Below, in pieces: positions 1 through 7,789 of a stretch of 36,217 nucleotides of DNA. This DNA comes from JAAGZL01 sp050290785. Its GTDB lineage: Bacteria > Pseudomonadota > Gammaproteobacteria > Chromatiales > Chromatiaceae. The stretch's first letter is position 1; the number at the start of each line of letters is the position of its first letter. The position numbers and the translations under genes are program-made. The notes beneath the pieces were generated by a model. That model had not been told where the DNA came from, ran no database searches, and saw only the letters and a program-made list of their open reading frames with translations. The stretch lies in NCBI GenBank assembly GCA_050290785.1, contig JBNKIR010000012.1, positions 1 through 36,217 of the forward strand, read 5' to 3'.

Positions 1-49
1 GAAATAACAACAACCAAATACCAAATTATTTCTGAACATCAGGTGTACT

Positions 50-2407
50 ATGGCGAACGTGAACGAGGCGGGTTTTCATGGAGAGAAATGGGAAGGAAAA
101 AGAGTAATCTACAGCGGTTTAGTTTCTATCCTCATTCTGGGCTATACAACAATATCCCTAGCATCTGAGGATCTGGGAATCATCCAGGTGGAATCCACCA
201 CCATTGATGACAAATTTGAGGCCAAGCGTGAGGAACCCTCGAATATAGGTGTGATCAGCGGAGAGACAGTTGACAACGCCCATACAGAAAATATCCAGCA
301 GGTCCTACAATCCATCCCCGGCATAACCACAGAGGTTCAGTCCGGCGATTCAATAAAAATCCATATCCGTGGTGTTGAAAACCAGCGATATATGGGAGAA
401 AAACCAGGTGTTGCCGTGGTAATCGACGGTGTACCGGTATTTGAGCGTACCGGTAGGGTAAATATTGATTTGGACAACATCGAATCGATCAAGGTTGTTA
501 AAGGTGGTGCATCTTACCTGTTCGGTGACGATGCTCTCTCAGGCGCAGTTATCATCACCACTAAGCGCGGAGCAGCATATTCTGGTGTAACTGCAGCACT
601 GGAAGCCGGCAGCTTTGGATTCCAGAAAAAATTGGCACGTGTTGGCTTTGCCAATGAGTATGGCGCCGGCCATATACAGGTTAGCAAAAGAGAGGTGGAT
701 GGTTATTACGCAGATTCAGATTCTGTTTCTGAGTACGTAAACGGCAAGCTGCAATACTACATAGATGACGCCAGTGATATCACCTTCGGTATGGAGCTAT
801 CCGATCGCCAAAAGGACAGCCATGGCACGGTGGATGGCATTACCTCAGCTGAACTAGACCCAAAAAGTGAATGGCTGGAAAACGACGACTATGCACGCAT
901 GTTTGACGTTAAACTGGAAAAATTTTTCGCCACCTATTCTCGCGATATCAACGATACAGATAACTTGATGATCAATACCTATCGTTTTACTGATCAAACC
1001 AATTTCAAAAGCAGCCCGATCAACGGCGCCTATTACGCAGACAACACTCAAATTACCGATCCAGATGCATATGCAAATGGCAATGACTATTTTCAGGTGC
1101 AGCGCGGCATAAAGGCAGAGTACCGCAGCGCTGGAGACACATTGGCGTGGATGGCTGGATTAGATCTACGAGACAATACCTACGAGAACTATGTAGAGCA
1201 AACCACTACCTACAAGCGCACTAACAGAACTCCGCCATACACAGGGTATACAGCTACGGCTGGCGACGTAACTGCAGACAACACAACAGATGAAACTGTT
1301 CAGGCCATATATGGCGAAATAAAGTTCCGTCTCTACGATCCATTGACCGTAACGCTAAATGGACGCTATGACCGTATCGCCCTGGATTATGTGGATGACA
1401 ACGAAGACTTCACGACCGATAAAATTTTTAGAGTAAAATCATGGCGTGTTGGCGGTAACTACGAACTCAGTGATACTGCTGACATCTACGGAAACATATC
1501 TACCGGATTCCGCGCCCCGTCTGTACAGCAACTTTTTGCCGGCAGCATTGATCCAGGTGGCAACACCGCCAGCAATCCAAATCTAACCCCGGAACAGGCC
1601 CGCAACTTTGAAATTGGGCTTCGCAGGAAATTCCCCCTAATGGGAATAGACTGGGACCTTGATGCCGCACTCTTCAGATTAGAACGTGAAGACTACATCA
1701 TGTCCTCTGCAGGTCAGTACGCAAGCGTGGCAGATGGTGACGTGCTCAGATATGAGAACATAGGCGGTATGCGCAGCAGCGGTCTTGAATTAACCATGAA
1801 CAGTGATAAATCACGCAGTTTCTGGGTAAATTTCAGCTATAGCTATCTGGATTCATCTTTCACCAAATATGACAACTACAACCTGATGCTGGGTAACAGA
1901 TACGGTAGATTTGCTTCGATAGATGCAGCAACCGACGGCGATGCTGACGGGGTATGCGAGACAGGTGATGACGGCTTTACCCCAGCCAACCAGTTTTGCG
2001 TAGAGCACTATGACCTCGCCGGAAATCAGGTGCCACGCACCCCCAATCATCACATAAACATTGGACTCAACTGGCGTGCAGCTCCAAACTGGATGTTAAC
2101 GGGTGAGATAGAGGCCATATCCAGCTACTACGCAGACGAACTCAACTGGCACAAAATAAGCGGTCATGCACTATTTAACCTGCTCGCCAGTTATGACAAA
2201 AAGTTTAGTAATGACTCTACGGTATCTTTCTTTGCCAGGGTAGATAATGTGTTCGACAAGAACTATTGGAATACCGTACGAGGCAGCTATGATAGCAACA
2301 GCCCTGGCACGGGAGGAGTGGCCGACGGCATATTCAATAAAGAAGATCTGTCGATAGTAGTCAATCAGGGACGTACGTTCACGGCTGGAGTTTCGGTCAA
2401 ATTCTGA
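50..2407 (+). CDS. TonB-dependent outer membrane receptor
   Basis: This 785-aa protein has the plan of a TonB-dependent receptor, which imports a scarce ligand (siderophore, haem, cobalamin or similar) across the outer membrane. After a basic K17-R18 stretch, residues 19-38 form a hydrophobic signal segment ending in SLAS. A TonB-box-like IIQVEST follows at about 44-50. The plug domain spans about 63-173 and contains IHIRGVE, VVIDGVPV and the signature KGGASYLFGDDALSG. The rest is beta-barrel with GFRAPSVQQLF and NPNLTPEQARNFEIG, and it ends in a terminal Phe (GVSVKF), as expected for Bam-assembled barrels. The ATG follows a CAGGTG ribosome site at 40-45. The partners exbB, exbD and tonB follow on the same strand, so this receptor probably has its own energiser. 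The ligand cannot be read from the sequence. Confidence 0.95.
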   Translation: MANVNEAGFHGEKWEGKRVIYSGLVSILILGYTTISLASEDLGIIQVESTTIDDKFEAKREEPSNIGVISGETVDNAHTENIQQVLQSIPGITTEVQSGDSIKIHIRGVENQRYMGEKPGVAVVIDGVPVFERTGRVNIDLDNIESIKVVKGGASYLFGDDALSGAVIITTKRGAAYSGVTAALEAGSFGFQKKLARVGFANEYGAGHIQVSKREVDGYYADSDSVSEYVNGKLQYYIDDASDITFGMELSDRQKDSHGTVDGITSAELDPKSEWLENDDYARMFDVKLEKFFATYSRDINDTDNLMINTYRFTDQTNFKSSPINGAYYADNTQITDPDAYANGNDYFQVQRGIKAEYRSAGDTLAWMAGLDLRDNTYENYVEQTTTYKRTNRTPPYTGYTATAGDVTADNTTDETVQAIYGEIKFRLYDPLTVTLNGRYDRIALDYVDDNEDFTTDKIFRVKSWRVGGNYELSDTADIYGNISTGFRAPSVQQLFAGSIDPGGNTASNPNLTPEQARNFEIGLRRKFPLMGIDWDLDAALFRLEREDYIMSSAGQYASVADGDVLRYENIGGMRSSGLELTMNSDKSRSFWVNFSYSYLDSSFTKYDNYNLMLGNRYGRFASIDAATDGDADGVCETGDDGFTPANQFCVEHYDLAGNQVPRTPNHHINIGLNWRAAPNWMLTGEIEAISSYYADELNWHKISGHALFNLLASYDKKFSNDSTVSFFARVDNVFDKNYWNTVRGSYDSNSPGTGGVADGIFNKEDLSIVVNQGRTFTAGVSVKF

Positions 2408-2577
2408 CCAAGCAACGAGTGAAATAATTACAGCAACAATAAGTAATGCTCGATTTTTGTTTACCATGTATGACGCATGCATGTGGACAACCGCAGGAAA
2501 AACGCATACATCATAGATGATTCTGCATTGCCCTGTTGTTTCATTGGTATAGCTACAGTATTAGGATCTATTGCACC

Positions 2578-3240
2578 ATGAATTTAGAAGAACTCTTTAC
2601 CCGCGGCGGACCTGTAGTATGGATCCTGGCCTTCTACTCAATGGTAGGCGTAGCAATAGTCCTGGACCGCTATTTCCTGTATCTGCGTCAACGGCGTCTA
2701 CCCAAGGGTTTTACTGCGCACCTTCACAGCCTGCTAGACCGCAGCGATGCGGCATCCATGGTACAGGATCTGAGAGGACCTGAAGCCAGACTTATTCAGG
2801 CAGTAGTAGAGGCGGACAGCCAGGGGGTAAAAGACCTGAATGGTGTTGGTGGGAGAATCCGGGCAGCAGAGATGCAACACATGGAAACGGGACTGGCCAC
2901 CCTCGGACTGTTGGGCAATACCGCACCTCTGCTGGGACTGCTCGGCACCATCTCCGGCATGATCAAGGCCTTCATGGTAATCGAGCAGGCCGGCGGTAAG
3001 GTGGATGCCCAGGCCCTGGCCGGCGGCATCTGGGAGGCCATGATCACTACCGGCGTCGGTCTTGCAGTGGCCATTCCACTGTTGATCCTGCTGCATCTAC
3101 TTGAGGGGGCCGTCAGAAGACGTATCCAATCTATGGATAACTGCCTTTCGCTGCTGATGGAACGCAGAAATGGTGTTAAGGGCAGCGCTGAACAAACAGA
3201 GGAGCCGCATCATTGGGAGGAGATAACCGATGGCGTATGA
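2578..3240 (+). CDS. exbB: ExbB proton-channel subunit (MotA/TolQ/ExbB family)
   Basis: This is an inner membrane subunit of the proton-driven motor that energises TonB. I start it at the ATG at 2578 (MNLEELFTRGGPVVWIL, 220 aa) rather than the upstream in-frame ATG at 2536, because 2578 follows AGGA at 2563-2566 and the N terminus then begins like other family members. The first membrane segment is about residues 11-28. The conserved core holds two more segments: LLGNTAPLLGLLGTISGM and, near the C terminus, TTGVGLAVAIPLLILLHLL. The small residues and threonines there line the proton path in this family. The C-terminal tail is hydrophilic. The gene starts 170 nt after the receptor with no obvious terminator between, and its end overlaps exbD by 11 nt. 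TolQ is an alternative name, but the exbD-tonB neighbours favour ExbB. Confidence 0.92.
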   Translation: MNLEELFTRGGPVVWILAFYSMVGVAIVLDRYFLYLRQRRLPKGFTAHLHSLLDRSDAASMVQDLRGPEARLIQAVVEADSQGVKDLNGVGGRIRAAEMQHMETGLATLGLLGNTAPLLGLLGTISGMIKAFMVIEQAGGKVDAQALAGGIWEAMITTGVGLAVAIPLLILLHLLEGAVRRRIQSMDNCLSLLMERRNGVKGSAEQTEEPHHWEEITDGV

Positions 3241-3631
3241 ACGTCGCCGCGGTTCCAACGTGGGTCTCAATCTGACGCCACTGATCGACATAGTCTTTTT
3301 GTTGTTGGTCTTCTTCATGCTGACCGCGCATTTCATCGAAGACCAGGCCATAGACATAAACCTACCCAAGGCCAGCAGTTCCAAACCCATCGAAAAGGAT
3401 GAGTATGTGGAGATAGTGCTGACGCCGGAAGGCGAACTGCAGGTGGATGGCAAAACGGTAGCAAAAGAAGACCTGGAAGAGATCATACGCGGCGCCCTGC
3501 ATTCTCCGGACAAGCGTTTCGTACGCCTGCGCGGAGACCACGAATCAAACTTCGGCATGGCTGTACATGTAATGGATGCAGCCCGCAAAGCCGGCGCCGA
3601 ATCTCTGGATATACTCACAGAACGTCCATGA
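3230..3631 (+). CDS. exbD: ExbD, TonB-system energiser subunit
   Basis: This 133-aa ExbD/TolR-family protein has a short cytoplasmic N terminus, one transmembrane helix (about 17-36, LTPLIDIVFLLLVFFMLTAH) and a periplasmic domain. Asp20 in LIDIVF sits where the protonatable aspartate of the family lies. The periplasmic part contains EIVLTPEGELQVDGK and the RLRGDHESNFG stretch typical of ExbD. The ATG lies inside the last codons of exbB (11-nt overlap) and its TGA overlaps the tonB ATG, so the three genes are probably translationally coupled. With ExbB it should form the proton-driven stator that transmits force to TonB. Confidence 0.92.
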   Translation: MAYERRRGSNVGLNLTPLIDIVFLLLVFFMLTAHFIEDQAIDINLPKASSSKPIEKDEYVEIVLTPEGELQVDGKTVAKEDLEEIIRGALHSPDKRFVRLRGDHESNFGMAVHVMDAARKAGAESLDILTERP

Positions 3632-4215
3632 TCAACCAAGATAATGGCAGGCGTCTATTTGCCATAGTAATCTCAATTCTGCTCCATGGGGCAGCCGTAT
3701 TTATCATACTAAAAGAAACGGTCATGAGTGCTGATATGATTAGCGCTGAGCAACCGCTTGTAACCCAGATCAGACTCGATCTCGTTCCCGAACCGGAGCA
3801 AAAAAAGGAGCCTGAGCCTGAGCCTGAGCCGGAACCGAAGCCCACACCCAGACCTAAGCCTAAACCCAAGCCAAAGGTAGAGAATAAACCAAAACCGCGA
3901 ATGGCTCAGAAGGAGATAAAATCCGGCAGTCCCAAAATAAGGCATTCCTACCTGTCATCCTTGATAAAAAAGATAGAGAGAAACAAGTCCTACCCCAGAC
4001 CGGCCAGGAGACGAAATTTACAAGGGGACATTCGTGTAGGTGTTACAGTTCTTTGCAACGGCGGTATTTCCGGATTAAGGGTCAGCGGTGGCCATAAGCT
4101 GCTGCAGGAGGCCGCAGCCAATGCCGTACGCAAGGCAGCGCCCTTTGCCAGTCCGCCCGGCGGAGTCGGGTGTCCGCTTCCGGTCAGCTATTCGATGCGA
4201 TTCAGGATACAGTAG
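3628..4215 (+). CDS. tonB: TonB energy-transducing protein
   Basis: This 195-aa TonB-type protein has a single N-terminal membrane anchor (about 9-28). It carries Ser16 and His20 in SILLHG, matching the SxxxH motif that couples TonB to ExbB/ExbD. A Pro-rich, alternately acidic (EPEPEPEP) and basic (KPKPKPKP) linker at about 53-92 is the periplasm-spanning rod. The C-terminal domain (about 105-195) has SYLSSLIKKIERNKSYP, NLQGDIRVGVTV and a terminal beta strand SMRFRI, the receptor-binding fold. It contains two cysteines (VTVLCNGG and GVGCPLP). The start overlaps the exbD stop (ATGA). The linker is encoded by a GAGCCT hexanucleotide repeat preceded by a run of seven A, so its length could vary between strains. 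Confidence 0.93.
   Translation: MINQDNGRRLFAIVISILLHGAAVFIILKETVMSADMISAEQPLVTQIRLDLVPEPEQKKEPEPEPEPEPKPTPRPKPKPKPKVENKPKPRMAQKEIKSGSPKIRHSYLSSLIKKIERNKSYPRPARRRNLQGDIRVGVTVLCNGGISGLRVSGGHKLLQEAAANAVRKAAPFASPPGGVGCPLPVSYSMRFRIQ
3808..3837 (+). repeat. Hexanucleotide repeat in the tonB linker
   Basis: Four near-perfect GAGCCT/GAGCCG units followed by a diverged GAACCG unit encode the Glu-Pro part of the TonB linker. A seven-A run lies just upstream at 3800-3806. The six-base unit keeps the reading frame, so slippage would change linker length but not truncate the protein. A change in the A run would shift the frame. Confidence 0.7.
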
Positions 4216-4269
4216 GTCTTATTGTTGCGAAGCATGTCTATGCTTATACCACAAAAAACTCTAAATATT

Positions 4270-4291
4270 TATTGACTTACTATTGACTTAC
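4270..4291 (+). repeat. Tandem 11-bp direct repeat upstream of the cold-shock gene
   Basis: TATTGACTTAC occurs twice, head to tail and without a spacer, in the 228-bp gap between tonB and the cold-shock gene. Each copy contains TTGACT, a good -35-like hexamer. It could be a duplicated promoter element or a regulator site. Confidence 0.6.
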
Positions 4292-4311
4292 CTATAGCCT
4301 CACCCTAGCTA
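4283..4311 (+). promoter_or_regulatory. Candidate promoter for the cold-shock gene
   Basis: TTGACT at 4283-4288 is followed after 17 nt by TAGCTA at 4306-4311, a weak -10. An alternative pairs TTGACT at 4272 with TATAGC at 4293, with short spacing. Either would give a leader of about 130 nt, consistent with the long structured leaders of cspA-type mRNAs. This is inferred from hexamer matches only. Confidence 0.35.
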
Positions 4312-4443
4312 AAAATTAAGTCTCTAGTTTACATCTCCATTTCGCCGCAATTCTTCAGTTCGTCGTCCTGTAGTTTAAATTTCAGTTTATTTTTTGCTAA
4401 TCGCCTTCTGAGGGCATCTTTTTTACACTACTAGGATATTGAT

Positions 4444-4653
4444 ATGTCTGAGAAATCAACAGGAACCGTTAAGTGGTTCAACGAATCGAAAGGTTACGGT
4501 TTTATTGCACAAGAATCCGGTCCGGATCTTTTTGCTCATTTTAGGTCAATCGAAGGGTCTGGATTCAAGACGCTTACGGAAGGCCAGGCAGTTGAATTTA
4601 ACATTACCCAGGGACAGAAAGGTCCTCAAGCAGAAAATATAGTCGCACTATAA
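4444..4653 (+). CDS. csp: Cold-shock domain protein (CspA family)
   Basis: This 69-aa protein is a single cold-shock domain, the usual length for the family. It contains the RNP1 motif KGYGFI (residues 16-21) preceded by TGTVKWFN, and the RNP2-like DLFAHF. The usual VFVH of RNP2 is changed to LFAHF, and IEGSGFKTL replaces the common I-Q-G-F-K-S-L stretch. Members bind single-stranded RNA and DNA as chaperones. The ATG is preceded by TAGGATATTG, with AGGA about 8 nt upstream. A strong terminator follows directly, so the gene is probably transcribed alone. Its role as cold-inducible or constitutive cannot be told from the sequence. Confidence 0.95.
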   Translation: MSEKSTGTVKWFNESKGYGFIAQESGPDLFAHFRSIEGSGFKTLTEGQAVEFNITQGQKGPQAENIVAL

Positions 4654-4669
4654 TTTTTGCATTGTTCTG

Positions 4670-4705
4670 ATAAAGCAAGCCTTCGGGCTTGCTTTATTAT
4701 TTTTA
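4670..4705 (+). terminator. Rho-independent terminator after the cold-shock gene
   Basis: A perfect 12-bp stem (4670-4681 with 4686-4697, core AAAGCAAGCC/GGCTTGCTTT) closed by a TTCG tetraloop is followed by a T-rich tail (TATTTTT). It starts 17 nt after the cold-shock stop codon. Confidence 0.9.
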
Positions 4706-4759
4706 AGAAAAAAATATCCGATTTATGGCTGGCCGATAAAAAACAGACCAGCCAGCGCA

Positions 4760-6154
4760 TCAGGCAACCGGCAAACTAACCACAGCCTCCAACCCCACAC
4801 CATCTTTACCGCTACGCAGTGTCAGTTCGCCACCGTGGGCACGGACAATATTACGCGCAATGCTCAGACCCAATCCGGTTCCGCCGGTGTCGCGGCTGCG
4901 TGATGCCTCGCCCCTTACGAACGGTTTGAAGATCCTCTCACGTTCCGCTTCCGGTATACCAGGGCCTTTGTCCGCAATTATTATCTGCAGCTGTTCCTTA
5001 CCCTGTTCCACCCGAATATTGACCTCGCCGGCATAACGCACGGCATTTTCGATCAGATTGATAAAACAGCGCTTCAATAACAGTGGACGACCACGGTATG
5101 GTTTCAACTCGATCTGCTCTAACTCCACCTTCGAACCCAGATCAACCATGTCATCCCGCAGCGCCTCCAGCATGGCCGTAATGTCGACCGGAACAGGCTT
5201 TTCGCTGCTCTCGGTCCCACGCATGAAATCCAGGGTGGCGTTTACCATCTGCTCCATATCATCCAGGTCCTGATTAAACTTCTGTTGTAATTTCTCATCC
5301 GCAAGCATCTCGGTGCGCAGGCGTAATCTGGTGATGGGCGTCTTCAGATCATGGGACACGGCCGCCAGTATCTCACCCCTGTCATCTATGTAGCGCCGTA
5401 GCCTGCGCTGCATGGTGTTGAAGGCGCGCGCCGCCCTTCTGACCTCGGCCGGACCCTTTTCATCCAGTGGAGGACTCTGGATATCCCGCCCCAGGTCATC
5501 CGCAGCGTTCGCCAACAGTTTCAACGGCTTGGTGACGTAACGCACGGCGATAAACGAAAGCAGTACGATAGATATGACCAGGATCGCAAGATAGGCGATG
5601 AGTTTATTGTGCCTGGATTGCATATCCTGCGGGACCGGACGATGAAAGATCAGCCACTCTCCACTCTTCAACTGCACCTGGGCCTGAAATCCCACATAGC
5701 GCGACCGCCAGAATCGCCGTGATCTTTCGTCGTGCGGCGGACGTTCCATCAGGCGTTGATAGCGGCTGTCTCTGCGATAATCATCACCTTCATCCATTGG
5801 AATGATCGATACTATGATCTTCCTGTGATCCGAAAATTTTCTCCGCAATATCGTAGACAGCATGGCCGGTGAAACCGCATTCTCGGCACGCGGACTGGGT
5901 TTATCGCTGATTGACACCTGGAACTCAGGCGAGTCGAAGGCCTGGATTATTCTCTCCCTGTCCTCCGGCCTGCTTTCATCCACAAGCCTAACCACCGTGG
6001 TGACACGGTCGACCAGATGTCTGCCGAGATTTGATTGCACCAGATCGGCGCGATCACGCAACAGGATCGCGGAGCCTATGATCTGAGCCAATATCAGTCC
6101 TAAAACCAATACCAGCATCAGGCGCCAGAACAGTGAACGTGGCAGCAAGGTCAT
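4760..6154 (-). CDS. Sensor histidine kinase (EnvZ/CpxA-like class)
   Basis: This 464-aa membrane sensor kinase has TM1 at about 7-32, a periplasmic sensor region at about 36-183, TM2 at about 185-206 and a HAMP segment at about 207-257. The HisKA domain has phosphoacceptor His268 in AAVSHDLKTPITRLRLR, and the ATPase domain has NLIENAVRYA (N box), DKGPGIP (G1) and GTGLGLSIA (G2). All catalytic motifs are intact. The periplasmic part is rich in Arg, Asp and Glu around 120-152 and matches no sensor domain that I recognise. Its start overlaps the end of the response regulator gene by 4 nt, so the two are co-translated. The divergent Spy-like gene suggests an envelope-stress stimulus, by analogy with Cpx. 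That is inference. Confidence 0.93.
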   Translation of the reverse strand: MTLLPRSLFWRLMLVLVLGLILAQIIGSAILLRDRADLVQSNLGRHLVDRVTTVVRLVDESRPEDRERIIQAFDSPEFQVSISDKPSPRAENAVSPAMLSTILRRKFSDHRKIIVSIIPMDEGDDYRRDSRYQRLMERPPHDERSRRFWRSRYVGFQAQVQLKSGEWLIFHRPVPQDMQSRHNKLIAYLAILVISIVLLSFIAVRYVTKPLKLLANAADDLGRDIQSPPLDEKGPAEVRRAARAFNTMQRRLRRYIDDRGEILAAVSHDLKTPITRLRLRTEMLADEKLQQKFNQDLDDMEQMVNATLDFMRGTESSEKPVPVDITAMLEALRDDMVDLGSKVELEQIELKPYRGRPLLLKRCFINLIENAVRYAGEVNIRVEQGKEQLQIIIADKGPGIPEAERERIFKPFVRGEASRSRDTGGTGLGLSIARNIVRAHGGELTLRSGKDGVGLEAVVSLPVA

Positions 6155-6885
6155 GATTCCACCTCCGTTCTGGTTACCTTTACTGACAGGATATAGCCCT
6201 CACCTCTTACCGTCTTGATTATCTGCGGTGTCTTGGGGTCGTCACCCAGGCGTTTGCGCAGGCGGCTGATCAACACATCAATACTGCGATCGAATGGATC
6301 GGACTCCCGCCCCTGGGTTAGATCCAGAAGCTGATCGCGATTTAGGATACGGTTGGGGTGAGCCAGCAAAACGTTCAGCAACTTGTATTCGGCACCGCTC
6401 AGGGGGACCACCAAACCATCCGCACCGGTGAGATGACGTGTTATGGGATCAAGCCTCCAGCCGGAAAAACAGATAGGACTATTTTCCGTTTCTTCAACCT
6501 CATTCCATGGCATGGTGGAGGAGCGCCGCAAGACAGTCTTGATACGGGCCAACAGTTCGCGCGGATTAAACGGCTTGGGCAGATAGTCATCGGCCCCCAT
6601 CTCCAGACCAAGGATACGATCCATATCGTCGCCCTTGGCCGTCAGCATAATTACCGGTACCTTGGAACTCACCCGCAGGTTGCGGCACAACTCCAGCCCA
6701 TCGTCTCCCGGCAGCATAAGATCAAGAACAACAAGATCCACCTGACTGTTTTCCAATGTATGCCACATCCCCTTTCCCTCGCCCACGGCTGAGGTACGGT
6801 AGCCGTTACGGGCCAGATACTCCTGCAACAGATCTCTTATCTCAGGATCGTCGTCTACTACCAGTATGTGCTGTTGTCTATCCAT
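6151..6885 (-). CDS. OmpR-family response regulator
   Basis: This 244-aa two-domain regulator has a receiver at about 1-122 with acidic pocket D11/D12/D13, phospho-acceptor Asp55 in VVLDLMLPG, MLTAK and the KPF lysine motif (LPKPFNP). A C-terminal winged helix at about 140-240 contains SRLRKRLGDDP and IKTVRGEGYIL, typical of OmpR/PhoB proteins. It forms an operon with the kinase downstream (4-nt overlap). Upstream lies a 186-bp gap shared with the divergent Spy-like gene. It carries 10-bp-spaced GTAAC-type half-sites, the geometry bound by OmpR/CpxR dimers, so autoregulation and control of the Spy-like gene are likely. Confidence 0.93.
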   Translation of the reverse strand: MDRQQHILVVDDDPEIRDLLQEYLARNGYRTSAVGEGKGMWHTLENSQVDLVVLDLMLPGDDGLELCRNLRVSSKVPVIMLTAKGDDMDRILGLEMGADDYLPKPFNPRELLARIKTVLRRSSTMPWNEVEETENSPICFSGWRLDPITRHLTGADGLVVPLSGAEYKLLNVLLAHPNRILNRDQLLDLTQGRESDPFDRSIDVLISRLRKRLGDDPKTPQIIKTVRGEGYILSVKVTRTEVES

Positions 6886-6930
6886 GGCACTATGTTATAC
6901 CCATACCAGAGATTATTCAGGCAACTTTTT

Positions 6931-6972
6931 GTAACAGAATGTAACTGAACTCCTACCGTTACAATTTATTAC
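6931..6972. promoter_or_regulatory. Two facing OmpR/CpxR-type operator pairs
   Basis: GTAAC at 6931-6935 and GTAAC at 6941-6945 form one direct repeat with a 10-bp period. GTTAC at 6958-6962 and ATTAC at 6968-6972 are the same motif on the other strand, again with a 10-bp period. The pairs face each other across 12 bp in the gap between the regulator (leftward) and the Spy-like gene (rightward). The CpxR consensus is GTAAA-N5-GTAAA, and OmpR boxes also use 10-bp-spaced half-sites. Confidence 0.65.
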
Positions 6973-7071
6973 AAAAAAACCGCTTATAGACATCCCGCAG
7001 ATACATTCCAGTGTTCTCATATACCTACAGCAGGCGGATTGTCTGTTTATTAACTCAATGAGGAGCACGAC

Positions 7072-7551
7072 ATGAAACGTTCAAAAAAGGTATTAATCAG
7101 CACAGCTGCGGTTCTGATCCTTAGCACAGCTTCCATCTCCATGGTATCTGCAAAAGGTGGCCATGGTGGATTTGGAGGATGCGATGGAGGCTATGGCAGT
7201 TGGCAACAGGGCCCGGGCCAGATGACCGAGAAACAAAGGACCTGGATGCAGCAGAGGATGGAGGACAGGGTTGAATTCATGAAGTACAAGTTGGGCATCA
7301 CTGAAAAGCAGGAGCCGGCCTGGCAGGAGTTCACCAAGGTACTGGAGGGAAAATTCACCACCATGCAGGATCGCGTAAAAAACCGTGGGGAACAAAAGAG
7401 CATCACCGAAAGGGTCAAACTGATGCGTGACGGCGCAGAGCATATGACCCAGATGGCTGACGCCATTGAAAAGTTATATGCCACCTTGACCCCGGAGCAA
7501 CAGAAGATAGCTGACGGGTTGAGACCTATGGGTAGGATGCGTGGGTTTTGA
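7072..7551 (+). CDS. LTXXQ-motif (Spy/CpxP-like) periplasmic protein
   Basis: This 159-aa exported protein has signal peptide KRSKKVLISTAAVLILSTA with cleavage probably after VSA27. A Gly/His-rich linker with one Cys (HGGFGGCDGG) follows, then a helical, Met/Gln-rich body with two related repeats: KLGITEKQEPAWQEF (about 72-86) and LTPEQQKIAD (about 140-149). The LTPEQ motif is the mark of the Spy/CpxP family of ATP-independent periplasmic chaperones and stress sensors. The ATG follows GAGGAGCACGAC, a strong ribosome site. The gene diverges from an OmpR-type two-component operon and shares its operator region, as spy and cpxP are controlled by CpxR in enterics. Some relatives bind metals, so a metal-resistance role is possible. 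Confidence 0.85.
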   Translation: MKRSKKVLISTAAVLILSTASISMVSAKGGHGGFGGCDGGYGSWQQGPGQMTEKQRTWMQQRMEDRVEFMKYKLGITEKQEPAWQEFTKVLEGKFTTMQDRVKNRGEQKSITERVKLMRDGAEHMTQMADAIEKLYATLTPEQQKIADGLRPMGRMRGF

Positions 7552-7576
7552 TTAAAGCAACTAACTTTACAGTGGG

Positions 7577-7612
7577 TCACCCCGCGCTGAGGCGCGGGGT
7601 GATTATTGTTAT
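7577..7612 (+). terminator. Rho-independent terminator after the Spy-like gene
   Basis: A perfect 11-bp GC-rich stem (7577-7587 with 7592-7602, core CACCCCGCGC) has a TGAG loop and is followed by TTATTGTTATC. It lies 25 nt after the stop codon. The tail is only moderately T-rich. Confidence 0.8.
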
Positions 7613-7789
7613 CTATAAACAAACATGCAAAAAACCGCTCTGATAGAAATATTCAGCAATATTAGAAACAACCACCCTCAGAAGATGTTTTCCATATTGA
7701 CTGAAAAAAAATTTCACATAGCCTACACAATATTCCATACATATTAAATGGTATTATCAGGCAGGGAACCGGCGTGGAGGCCACTAGTC

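Noticed and set aside
2171..2482. 103-aa leftward frame opposite the end of the receptor gene, with a hydrophobic start (LLIVAVIISLVAW)
   Set aside because: It looks like a signal segment, but most of the frame is antisense to the well-supported receptor C terminus and the rest has no family features.
4230..4245. AAGCAT-GTCT-ATGCTT hairpin after tonB as a terminator
   Set aside because: The stem is AT-rich and short, and no T tract follows.
4727..4753. GGCTGG-N15-CCAGCC hairpin after the sensor kinase gene as a leftward terminator
   Set aside because: The loop is long and the nearest T tract lies about 10 nt beyond the stem, so it is too weak to call.
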